Assembly: GCA_026390795.1 (NCBI GenBank) | Contig: JAPLFG010000003.1 | Coordinates: 434,001 to 498,000, forward strand | DNA: 64,000 bases | Direction: 5' to 3' | Origin: Ignavibacteriales bacterium | GTDB lineage: Bacteria; Bacteroidota; Ignavibacteria; Ignavibacteriales; Melioribacteraceae | In this document: positions 8,924 through 17,061 of the stretch, in pieces | Position numbering within the stretch: position 1 is the first letter of the stretch | Layout of the letters: each line of letters begins with the position of its first letter | Notes under the pieces: generated by a model | What the model saw: only the letters and a program-made list of their open reading frames with translations | Databases searched by the model: none | What the model was told of the DNA's origin: nothing | Program-made: the position numbers and the translations under genes

Positions 8924-9569
8924 TTTTCAACGAAATGTTCTTCGATATATTGGAATCCGGTTTGCAAGCGCCGCCATCCGGCTTTTGCTAAGATCTCTCA
9001 GAATAACAACCGTTAATGGAGAATCGTTATCAAGATTGCAGCAAGAAAAGAAAAATTTTGTAACTGCATTCTGGCACGGTTCAATGATGATCGGGTGGTT
9101 TATTCACCGGAACGATAATGCTTCTGCACTTGTTAGTCAGAGTAAAGACGGTGATGTTCTTGCAAGCATACTCGAAAAGTGGAATTATCACGTTGTACGC
9201 GGTTCAAGTTCAACCGGCGGAAGTGATGCGTTGACCGTTATGATTTTGCTTATTAGAGAAGGATACTCGTTGGCAATTACACCAGACGGACCACGCGGAC
9301 CAATTTATAATATGAAAGCCGGCGCTGTAATCACTGCAAAGAAATCGAACGTGCCGTTGTTTTTGGTTGGAATAGGAATAAAGAAAAAGTTTGTATTAAA
9401 AAGCTGGGACCGTTTTGAAGTGCCAAAACCGTTCAGCAAAGTTGTTGTTGTTTATTCCGAACCGATTTATATAGATCAGAATTTGAGTCACGAAGAAACA
9501 AATCAAAAAATAATTGAGTGCGAAGAGTTATTAAATAAATTACATAAGGATGCTCTAAGTCTGTGCTAG
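8910..9569 (+). CDS. DUF374-type lysophospholipid acyltransferase family protein
   Basis: 219 residues. The acyltransferase-like motif 'FWHG' is at 54-57, 'SQSKDGD' at about 76-82, 'RGSSSTGG' at 97-104 and 'TPDGPRGP' at 124-131, the DUF374 signature. DUF374 proteins are related to LpxL/PlsC-type acyltransferases and typically occur beside lipid A or Kdo genes. Here the gene overlaps lpxB by 14 nt and lpxK by 7 nt, so a role in acylating lipid A or a related glycolipid is likely (inference). The first ~30 residues are hydrophobic and could anchor it to the membrane. Confidence 0.85.
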   Translation: MKLSNFQRNVLRYIGIRFASAAIRLLLRSLRITTVNGESLSRLQQEKKNFVTAFWHGSMMIGWFIHRNDNASALVSQSKDGDVLASILEKWNYHVVRGSSSTGGSDALTVMILLIREGYSLAITPDGPRGPIYNMKAGAVITAKKSNVPLFLVGIGIKKKFVLKSWDRFEVPKPFSKVVVVYSEPIYIDQNLSHEETNQKIIECEELLNKLHKDALSLC

Positions 9570-10657
9570 ATTTTTTAAGAATAATATTATCACCATTGGT
9601 TGTCGTCTATTCGTTAATAACAAAAATTCGAAACTTGTTCTTTGATAAAAATATTTTTTCCGCATCAAAGGTTGATGCAAAAATAATTTCAGTTGGAAAT
9701 TTAACCGTCGGTGGCTCGGGAAAAACTCCCGCAACAATGATGATTGCGAAAACGCTTAAAGGTAAAAATAGAAAAGTTGGACTTTTAAGCCGCGGGTATG
9801 GTAGAAACTCTATCGGTTACGTTTATGTGAGTGACGGCGAAAAAATCTATACATCTGTTGATGAATGCGGCGATGAAATGTATTTCATGTCGGAAGAATT
9901 AAAAGTGCCCGCAGCGGTTGCCGAGCACCGCGTAGACGGTGCTAAACAGTTCATAAAAGATTCTAATGTTGATACTATCATCCTCGACGATGCATTTCAG
10001 CATAGATGGATTTACAGAAACATTGATGTTGTAATAATTGATCAGAGATTTTTGGATAAAGAAGGACAGATTGAACAACATCTGCTTCCTCTTGGTTCAA
10101 TGCGGGAACCGTTTGAATCGTTGAATCGTTCTGATATTATTATAATCAATAGAAAATTTTCAGAGATAAAAAAAATTCCGGAAAAATTGGAAAGATATTT
10201 TAAAGGAAAAGAAGTATTTACCGGTTATTATGAATCGATTGGTTTTTACGACGTGAAAAGTCATCATTTTTTTAACATGAACGAGTTTCAAGGTCAAAAA
10301 AGTTTAGTGGTATGCGGAATTGCCCGCCCATATTCTTTTTTGAATGCACTGGAGAAAAATAAAATTGATATTACGAATAAAATGATATTTGATGATCATA
10401 AAAATTATTCTCTCAAAGAAGTAAATGACATCAGAAAGAAATTTTACGATTCAAATTCTTATTCGGTACTTACTACACAAAAGGATGCGGTAAAATTCAT
10501 CAAGTATTCTAAAGAGCTTGACGACATTGATATTTTCTACTTGAAGATTGAATTCAAACTTGATGAACAAAGTAAATTTGACGAATTAATTACGAAATCA
10601 CTTAACTCACAAAAAAATAATGAGAAACATTTATCGGAGGATATGTTAAATGGCTAA
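9563..10657 (+). CDS. lpxK: Tetraacyldisaccharide 4'-kinase
   Basis: 364 residues. LpxK phosphorylates the 4' position of the lipid A disaccharide with ATP to give lipid IVA. An N-terminal membrane segment (1-20) precedes the P-loop GNLTVGGSGKT at 45-55; 'LSRGYGR', 'GDEMYF' and 'LDDAFQHR' are further LpxK hallmarks. The start is GTG at 9563, overlapping the DUF374 gene; no ATG fits. The C-terminus overlaps ppdK by 8 nt, and the ppdK ribosome site (GGAGGA) is inside it. The last ~20 residues are polar and low in conservation. Confidence 0.95.
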   Translation: MLDFLRIILSPLVVVYSLITKIRNLFFDKNIFSASKVDAKIISVGNLTVGGSGKTPATMMIAKTLKGKNRKVGLLSRGYGRNSIGYVYVSDGEKIYTSVDECGDEMYFMSEELKVPAAVAEHRVDGAKQFIKDSNVDTIILDDAFQHRWIYRNIDVVIIDQRFLDKEGQIEQHLLPLGSMREPFESLNRSDIIIINRKFSEIKKIPEKLERYFKGKEVFTGYYESIGFYDVKSHHFFNMNEFQGQKSLVVCGIARPYSFLNALEKNKIDITNKMIFDDHKNYSLKEVNDIRKKFYDSNSYSVLTTQKDAVKFIKYSKELDDIDIFYLKIEFKLDEQSKFDELITKSLNSQKNNEKHLSEDMLNG

Positions 10658-13454
10658 GGCAACACAAAAGTATGTGTACTATTTCGGCGGCAAACGTGCG
10701 GAAGGTAAAGCAACTATGAAAGAACTGCTCGGCGGTAAAGGTGCAAACCTTGCCGAGATGGTCAATATTGGATTACCGGTTCCTGCCGGTTTTACAATTA
10801 CAACCGAAGTATGTACGGCTTATTACAAAAACAACAGAAAGTACCCAAAAGAACTTGAGAAACAAGTTAAAGATGCTCTTGCAAAAACAGAAAAAGAGAT
10901 GGGTGCAAAGTTTGGAGATAAAGTAAATCCGCTTCTTGTCTCAGTTCGTTCCGGCGCGCGCGCTTCAATGCCAGGCATGATGGAGACAATTCTGAATGTT
11001 GGTTTGAACAATCAAACACGCGAAGCATTAATTGCAAAGACCGGAAACCCGCGCTTTGTTTACGATTCACACCGCCGCTTGATTCAAATGTATTCTGATG
11101 TTGTAATGGAAAAAGCTGCTGGTATTGAACCGGAAGAAGGTAAAGGTGTTCGCCAGCAATTAGAGAAAGAACTTCATAATATGAAAGAAGCACGCGGTGC
11201 TCAGAGCGATACTGATTTGAGTGCAGATGATTTGAAGGAACTTATTGAAATCTATAAAGCAAAAGTTCAGGAAGTTCTTGGTAAACCTTTCCCAGAAAAT
11301 CCGATGGATCAACTTTGGGGTGCTGTTTCTGCTGTATTTCAAAGCTGGATGGGTAAACGTGCAATCTCTTACAGAAGAATTGAAGGCATTGCAGATGAAT
11401 GGGGCACTGCTGTAAATGTTCAATCGATGGTATTTGGAAATATGGGTGATACATCTGCAACCGGGGTTGCATTTACACGCAATCCTGCAACCGGAGAAAA
11501 TTATTTTTACGGCGAATGGCTTCCAAATGCACAAGGTGAAGATGTAGTTGCTGGCATAAGAACTCCAAATCCAATTAATGAAATTGGAAAGAGCGAGCAT
11601 ACTGCTCATCTTCCATCACTAGAAACTGGAATGGTTCCGGCTTATAAACAATTACATGCAATTCAGCGCTCTCTCGAAAAACATTATCACGATATGCTTG
11701 ATATTGAATTCACAATTCAAGAAGGTCGGCTCTATATGCTTCAGTGCCGTGTTGGAAAAAGAAACGGACCTGCTGCTGTTAAGATGGCTGTTGATATGTA
11801 TAAAGAAAAATTAATTACTAAAGAAGAAGCTGTAATGCGTGTTCAACCTTCTCAGCTTGATGAACTTCTTCATCCTATCATAGATCCAAAAGCAGAACTT
11901 ACTTCAGCAGTTATTGTAAAAGGATTACCGGCAGGCCCTGGTGCCGCATCTGGTCAAGTTGTATTTTCTTCTGTTGATGCCGTTGCATGGGCTAAGGAAG
12001 GTAAGAAAGTCATTTTGGTTAGAGAAGAAACAAATCCTGAAGACATCGAAGGAATGCGCGCGGCACAAGCAATCTTAACCGGTCGCGGCGGAATGACTTC
12101 ACACGCAGCTCTTGTAGCACGCGGATGGGGTAAATGCTGTATCGTTGGTGCAGGTTCTGTAAAAATAAATTATCAAGAAAAATATTTTACCGTTGGTGAT
12201 GTAACAGTTCGAGAAGGTGAATATCTCACTCTAAATGGTTCTAAGGGAACTGTATATCTTGGTGAAATGCCTATGATCAAAGCTGCTGAAGAAAATCCAG
12301 ACTTCCAGGCATTTATGAAGATTTGCGACGCGGTAAGAAAATTAAAAGTGAGAACAAATGCAGATACACCTGAAGATGCCGCACGTGCGCGTGCATTTGG
12401 TGCCGAAGGAATTGGTTTGTTCAGAACCGAACATATGTTCTACGGAATAAACTCTGAAGAACCATTATTCAAATTGCGTAAGATGATTCACTCTAATACG
12501 GAAGCCGAAAGAAGAAGCGCATTAAATGAACTCTTCCCATTTGTTAAGCATGATGTGAAAGGTACTCTTGAAGCAATGGACGGTTATCCGGTAACATTCA
12601 GAACACTTGATCCACCGCTTCACGAATTTGTGCCAACAAGACAAGATGAAAGAGAAAAACTCGCTTCAAGTTTGGGGATTTCCCTCGATGAGTTAAATAA
12701 ACGCGCAGATGCATTGCATGAAAATAATCCAATGATGGGACATCGCGGTGTTCGTCTTGGAATTACATTTCCGGAAATTACTGAAATGCAGGTTCGTGCA
12801 ATATTCGAAGCAACAGCAGAATTATTAGCAGAAGGGAAAAAACCTTACCCGGAAATTATGATTCCTGTTACATGTCATGTTAATGAAATCAAACATCAAT
12901 ATGTAATCATAAATAGAGTTCATGATGAAGTTTGTGCAAAATTCGGTTTGAAGAAGATTGTTCATTTAACCGGAACAATGATTGAAATTCCGCGTGCATG
13001 TTTGACTGCAGACAAAATTGCAGAAGTTGCACAATTTTTCTCATTCGGAACAAACGATTTAACACAAATGGGTTTTGGATTTTCTCGCGACGATATCGGC
13101 GGGTTCTTACCGGAATATCTTGATAAGAAAATTCTTCCAGTTGATCCGTTCCAGACAATTGACCAAGAAGCGATCGGCAAGTTAATGAAGATGGCAGTTG
13201 AAGGCGGACGTTCTACAAGACCTGATCTTAAAATAGGTATATGCGGAGAACATGGCGGCGAACCAAAATCTGTTGAATTCTGTCATAAGATAGGATTGAA
13301 TTATGTAAGCTGTTCACCGTTCAGAGTTCCGATTGCGCGCCTTGCTGCTGCTCATGCTGTAGTTAAGGAAATGCAATCAGTTAAACCGGCAGCAAAAAAA
13401 GCTGTTAAAAAAGTGGTAAAGAAAACAAATAAGAAAGTTTCAAAGAAGAAGTAA
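10650..13454 (+). CDS. ppdK: Pyruvate, phosphate dikinase with lysine-rich C-terminal tail
   Basis: 934 residues. PPDK interconverts ATP + Pi + pyruvate and AMP + PPi + phosphoenolpyruvate. The ATP-grasp region begins with 'GGKGANLAEM'; the phosphohistidine is His485 in GGMTSHAALVARG; the PEP-binding barrel contains 'GLFRTEHMF' and ends with Cys865 in 'GICGEHGG'. The core ends with 'CSPFRVPIARLAAAHA', after which there is an extra Ala/Lys/Val tail (about 911-934, with AKKAVKKVVKK) that is unusual for this enzyme and makes it longer than the roughly 870-910 residues normal for bacteria. The gene overlaps lpxK by 8 nt and has a good ribosome site, so it may be co-transcribed with the lipid A genes even though the functions differ. 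Confidence 0.97.
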   Translation: MAKATQKYVYYFGGKRAEGKATMKELLGGKGANLAEMVNIGLPVPAGFTITTEVCTAYYKNNRKYPKELEKQVKDALAKTEKEMGAKFGDKVNPLLVSVRSGARASMPGMMETILNVGLNNQTREALIAKTGNPRFVYDSHRRLIQMYSDVVMEKAAGIEPEEGKGVRQQLEKELHNMKEARGAQSDTDLSADDLKELIEIYKAKVQEVLGKPFPENPMDQLWGAVSAVFQSWMGKRAISYRRIEGIADEWGTAVNVQSMVFGNMGDTSATGVAFTRNPATGENYFYGEWLPNAQGEDVVAGIRTPNPINEIGKSEHTAHLPSLETGMVPAYKQLHAIQRSLEKHYHDMLDIEFTIQEGRLYMLQCRVGKRNGPAAVKMAVDMYKEKLITKEEAVMRVQPSQLDELLHPIIDPKAELTSAVIVKGLPAGPGAASGQVVFSSVDAVAWAKEGKKVILVREETNPEDIEGMRAAQAILTGRGGMTSHAALVARGWGKCCIVGAGSVKINYQEKYFTVGDVTVREGEYLTLNGSKGTVYLGEMPMIKAAEENPDFQAFMKICDAVRKLKVRTNADTPEDAARARAFGAEGIGLFRTEHMFYGINSEEPLFKLRKMIHSNTEAERRSALNELFPFVKHDVKGTLEAMDGYPVTFRTLDPPLHEFVPTRQDEREKLASSLGISLDELNKRADALHENNPMMGHRGVRLGITFPEITEMQVRAIFEATAELLAEGKKPYPEIMIPVTCHVNEIKHQYVIINRVHDEVCAKFGLKKIVHLTGTMIEIPRACLTADKIAEVAQFFSFGTNDLTQMGFGFSRDDIGGFLPEYLDKKILPVDPFQTIDQEAIGKLMKMAVEGGRSTRPDLKIGICGEHGGEPKSVEFCHKIGLNYVSCSPFRVPIARLAAAHAVVKEMQSVKPAAKKAVKKVVKKTNKKVSKKK

Positions 13455-13466
13455 TATAATTCTATT

Positions 13467-13519
13467 GAGCGGAGTTTGAAGAATCTCTTCATTGAAAGAG
13501 ATTCTTCGCTCCGTTCGGA
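13467..13519. repeat. Palindromic intergenic element (GAGATTCTTCGCTCCG type)
   Basis: Perfect 12-bp stem (gaagaatctctt 13478-13489, aagagattcttc 13496-13507) with a 6-nt loop, extended by an outer cggag/ctccg pair (13470-13474, 13509-13513). There is no T-tract, only ttcggaatt afterwards. It fills the ppdK-queA spacer just upstream of the queA ribosome site. The wording resembles short hairpin repeats scattered between genes in many Bacteroidota and related genomes. Confidence 0.75.
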
Positions 13520-13539
13520 ATTAAAAAAGAGGAGAATAA

Positions 13540-14577
13540 ATGAAGTTATCAGAGTTCCAATATAATTTACCTAAAACATCTATTGCTAAAAATCCGGTCT
13601 CACCGCGTGATAAAGCAAAACTGATGGTGTTGAACCGCGCAACCGGCGAGATTGAGCAGCATAAATTTTCTGATGTTGTAGACTACATGCAGAAAGGCGA
13701 TGTAGTTGTTGTTAATCAAACTAAGGTTATGCAGGCACGCTTGTTCGGCAAGAAAGAAAGAACCAACGCAAAAATCGAAGTCTTTGTCCTTCGTGAACTT
13801 AACAAGGAAGAAAATATCTGGGATGTAATTGTTGATCCTGCAAGAAAAGTTAGAATAGGCAACAGAATTTATTTTAATGATAAACTTTGGTGTGAAGTAA
13901 TTGATAACACAACATCACGAGGCAGAACAGTTCGTTTCAACGAAGATGCCGGAGATATTTTCAAGGCGATCGAAAAAATCGGGCACACTCCTCTTCCCCC
14001 TTATATCAAAAGAGACGCTGTTCCATCCGATAAAGAAAATTACCAGACAATCTTTGCAGAAGTTGACGGTTCCGTTGCGGCTCCTACTGCGGGTTTACAT
14101 TTTACGCCATCATTGGTGAAGAAAGCAGAAAAACTCGGTGTAAAATTTGTTCCAGTCATTCTTCATATCGGTCTTGGTACTTTTCGTCCTGTTGAAGTTG
14201 AGGATTTAACAAAGCACAGAATGGATTCAGAATATTTTGAAATTCATGAAGAGACTGCCAAAGTAATTAATAAAGCTCTTGAAGAGAAAAAAAATATTTT
14301 TGTTGTTGGCACCAGCACTTGCCGTGCTCTTGAAAGCAGTGTAACTGCAGACGGATTTGCAAAGCCAAATTCCGGATGGACAGATAAATTCATCTTTCCG
14401 CCTTACGAATTCCGTGTAACTAAAAAATTGATAACCAATTTTCACCAGCCGGAATCAACATTAATGATGTTGGCAGGAGCTTTTGCAGGTTTCGATTTTA
14501 TTATGAAAGCATATAAGAAAGCATTAAAAGATGATTATCGCTTCTTGAGTTATGGCGATGCAATGTTGATCATTTAA
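13540..14577 (+). CDS. queA: tRNA preQ1(34) S-adenosylmethionine ribosyltransferase-isomerase
   Basis: 345 residues, normal length. QueA transfers and isomerises the ribosyl group of SAM onto preQ1 at position 34 of tRNA, forming epoxyqueuosine. Recognisable motifs: 'MKLSEFQYNLPKTSIA', 'VVVNQTKVMQARL', 'GHTPLPPYI', 'VAAPTAGLHFTP', 'LHIGLGTFRPV' and 'TNFHQPESTLMMLAGA'. A strong ribosome site (aagaggag) lies 6-7 nt upstream of the ATG. No other queuosine gene is in the window. Confidence 0.97.
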   Translation: MKLSEFQYNLPKTSIAKNPVSPRDKAKLMVLNRATGEIEQHKFSDVVDYMQKGDVVVVNQTKVMQARLFGKKERTNAKIEVFVLRELNKEENIWDVIVDPARKVRIGNRIYFNDKLWCEVIDNTTSRGRTVRFNEDAGDIFKAIEKIGHTPLPPYIKRDAVPSDKENYQTIFAEVDGSVAAPTAGLHFTPSLVKKAEKLGVKFVPVILHIGLGTFRPVEVEDLTKHRMDSEYFEIHEETAKVINKALEEKKNIFVVGTSTCRALESSVTADGFAKPNSGWTDKFIFPPYEFRVTKKLITNFHQPESTLMMLAGAFAGFDFIMKAYKKALKDDYRFLSYGDAMLII

Positions 14578-14595
14578 GATTTTGTTATGTGATTT

Positions 14596-15288
14596 TTGGA
14601 TAATGACGTGAAGATTTTTACTATCATACCATCGGGCGGTACCGGGAAACGGGCAGAAACAGTTTTACCAAAACAATATACCCGGTTTAACGGTAAAGAA
14701 TTAATTGCATACACGCTCGATGTTTTTCAGAATTGTGAAATGATTGATGAGATTGTTATTTCAGCGCAAAAAGATTATTTCAAATTACTCAATGATATAA
14801 AAGAACAATATTCATTTACCAAACTTTCAAAAATTGTTGAAGGGGGCGAAGAAAGACAAAATTCAGTTTTCAACGCCCTTAAATCACTTAATGCTTCCGA
14901 TGAAGATTTAATTATTGTTCACGATGCTGTTCGCCCGCTTCTTCCCAAAAATGTTTTGATTAATGCGATTGAAACGGCTAAAAAGTTCGGTAGCGCGGTT
15001 GTAGCAACCAAAGCTAAAGACACTTTGATTAAAGGGAACCATTTCGTCCTTTCATTTGTTGATAGAAAAGAATTTTATTACGCACAAACTCCGCAAATTT
15101 TCTCATGCAAAATCTTATCTGAAGCGTTCATGAAAGCAAGTGATGATAAATTTCTTGGCACAGATGAATCGATGTTGGTTCATAGGTTGGGATATAAAAT
15201 AAAACTAGTAGAAGGTTCATCTTTCAATTTCAAGATTACAAATCATGATGATATTAAACTTTTCCAGTTAATTTCCGAACATAGCTGA
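14596..15288 (+). CDS. ispD: 2-C-methyl-D-erythritol 4-phosphate cytidylyltransferase
   Basis: 230 residues from TTG 14596 or 226 from GTG 14608; the latter gives MKIFTIIPSGGTGKR, closer to the family start, but neither has a clear ribosome site. IspD makes CDP-methylerythritol in the non-mevalonate isoprenoid pathway. The CTP-binding loop is PSGGTGKRAETVLPKQY, and 'VEGGEERQNSVFNAL' and 'VHDAVRPLL' are diagnostic, as are 'ATKAKDTL' and 'TDESMLV' later on. The gene stands alone after queA. Confidence 0.95.
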   Translation: MDNDVKIFTIIPSGGTGKRAETVLPKQYTRFNGKELIAYTLDVFQNCEMIDEIVISAQKDYFKLLNDIKEQYSFTKLSKIVEGGEERQNSVFNALKSLNASDEDLIIVHDAVRPLLPKNVLINAIETAKKFGSAVVATKAKDTLIKGNHFVLSFVDRKEFYYAQTPQIFSCKILSEAFMKASDDKFLGTDESMLVHRLGYKIKLVEGSSFNFKITNHDDIKLFQLISEHS

Positions 15289-15355
15289 AGAAGATTCTTC
15301 CTTGTATATAAAATACTTTTTCTCTAAGTTTGACCACATTTTGGATGGATTTTAG

Positions 15356-16024
15356 ATGTTAAACCTCATATTTGTTGTTATTCTTTCTTATTTGGCGGGT
15401 TCAATTCCCACAAGTATCATTGTTAGCAAACTCGTACGTGGAATAGATATAAGAGAACACGGCAGCGGCAATGCCGGCGGCTCAAATGTTTTTAGAGTTC
15501 TTGGCTGGAAATACGGTATTCTTGTAATTTTGCTTGATGCTTTGAAAGGAGCTCTTGCCGTTATTATTGTTGCCCGTTTATATCTAGACAGTTTCCCATT
15601 TAAAAATATCACACCATTTGATGACTTCACTCTCGTTCAAATAATTTGCGGTGTTACCGCAGTAATTGGTCACATATGGACTATCTTCGCCGGATTCCGC
15701 GGAGGCAAAGGAATTGCAACCGGACTTGGTGTTTTGATAATAATTGTTACAGTTGATATGGCACTTGCTCTAGGTATTTTCTTCCTTGTTGTTACTCTCT
15801 CCCGTTATATTTCACTCGGCTCAATCGCAGCAGCAGTTGCTGTTCCTTTAATTCTTGTAATCAGAGAAAATTTATTTGGTATCGACATTCAGGGCTACCA
15901 TACTATACTTCCGTTCACAATCGTCCTTGCATTATTAGTGATTTACACACACCGTAAAAATATAGACCGTTTAATCAAAGGCAGTGAAAGCAAATTATCA
16001 TTTGTAAAAAAGAAATCGGTTTAA
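15356..16024 (+). CDS. plsY: Acyl-phosphate glycerol-3-phosphate acyltransferase PlsY
   Basis: 222 residues, polytopic. PlsY transfers an acyl group from acyl phosphate to glycerol 3-phosphate, the first step of phospholipid synthesis. The three cytoplasmic motifs are visible: 'GSIPTS' near the N-terminus, 'GSGNAGGSNVFRVLG' at about 36-50 and 'FRGGKGIATGLG'. The stop codon is followed at once by the ATG of gpsA, which makes the glycerol 3-phosphate substrate, so the pair forms one metabolic unit. Confidence 0.96.
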   Translation: MLNLIFVVILSYLAGSIPTSIIVSKLVRGIDIREHGSGNAGGSNVFRVLGWKYGILVILLDALKGALAVIIVARLYLDSFPFKNITPFDDFTLVQIICGVTAVIGHIWTIFAGFRGGKGIATGLGVLIIIVTVDMALALGIFFLVVTLSRYISLGSIAAAVAVPLILVIRENLFGIDIQGYHTILPFTIVLALLVIYTHRKNIDRLIKGSESKLSFVKKKSV

Positions 16025-17026
16025 ATGAAGATTTCCGTTCTCGGCGCAGGCGGCTGGGGAACAACCTTAGCCATCCTTCTACATTTTAACGGGCATGAAG
16101 TAACGCTTTGGGAATACAAACGTAATTACGCCAAAGTTCTTAATCGTTCCCGCGAAAATAAAATCCTCCTTCCCGGAATTAAAATCCCAAAAGAAATTTA
16201 TATCACACATTCGCTTTCCGAGAGCTGCCAGGACAAGCATATGATTGTTCTTGCTGTACCTACACAATTCATCCGTAGTGTATTAAAAGAAATGAAGCGT
16301 TATGATTTCCACGATACAATATTTGTAAGTGTTGCAAAAGGAATTGAGAAAGATACATTATTGACTGTCTCCCAAATAATTAAGGATGAATTAAAAGATA
16401 TACCAATCACAAACATTGGGGTACTATCGGGACCAAGTCATGCCGAAGAAGTTGCTAAAAATATTCCGACTGCAGTAGTTGCCGCCTCGCGCGATCCGTT
16501 TACAGCGAAACAAATTCAATCTGCATTTATCACTTCATATTTCCGTGTTTATTCTACAACAGATATTCTTGGAGTTGAATATGGCGGCGCATTAAAAAAT
16601 GTTATTGCAATCGGTGCGGGCATAATTGACGGTGCAAAGTTCGGAGATAATACAAAAGCAGCAATAATGACGCGCGGCATTGCAGAAATTTCTCGTCTGG
16701 GGATAGCGCTTGGCGCTAAGCCTGAAACTTTTTCCGGTTTATCCGGCATGGGAGATTTAATTGTTACGTGTATGAGCAAGCATAGCCGTAATCGATATGT
16801 CGGCGAACAACTTGGCAGAGGAAAAAAACTAAAAGATATTCTAAAAAAAATGCAGATGATTGCCGAAGGTGTTGAAACTTGCCGTTCGGTTCATCAGCTT
16901 TCTCTCAAACACAAAATTGAAACTCCTATTGCTAAAGCAGTTTATAAAATATTGTTCGAAGAGAAAGATCCGACCAAAGCCACTTACGAATTAATGACCC
17001 GCGATATGAAAGCCGAAGACGAATAA
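16025..17026 (+). CDS. gpsA: NAD(P)H-dependent glycerol-3-phosphate dehydrogenase
   Basis: 333 residues. GpsA reduces dihydroxyacetone phosphate to glycerol 3-phosphate. The Rossmann loop is VLGAGGWGTTLA at 4-15; 'VLSGPSHAEEVA', 'GVEYGGALKNVIAIGAG' (with the catalytic Lys) and 'FSGLSGMGDLIVTC' are family signatures. The coding region begins directly after the plsY stop. It ends 35 nt before the convergent Xaa-Pro aminopeptidase gene with no evident terminator between them. Confidence 0.97.
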   Translation: MKISVLGAGGWGTTLAILLHFNGHEVTLWEYKRNYAKVLNRSRENKILLPGIKIPKEIYITHSLSESCQDKHMIVLAVPTQFIRSVLKEMKRYDFHDTIFVSVAKGIEKDTLLTVSQIIKDELKDIPITNIGVLSGPSHAEEVAKNIPTAVVAASRDPFTAKQIQSAFITSYFRVYSTTDILGVEYGGALKNVIAIGAGIIDGAKFGDNTKAAIMTRGIAEISRLGIALGAKPETFSGLSGMGDLIVTCMSKHSRNRYVGEQLGRGKKLKDILKKMQMIAEGVETCRSVHQLSLKHKIETPIAKAVYKILFEEKDPTKATYELMTRDMKAEDE

Positions 17027-17061
17027 ATAGCCTATCAAAATTTAAAATGTAACCCTAAATT

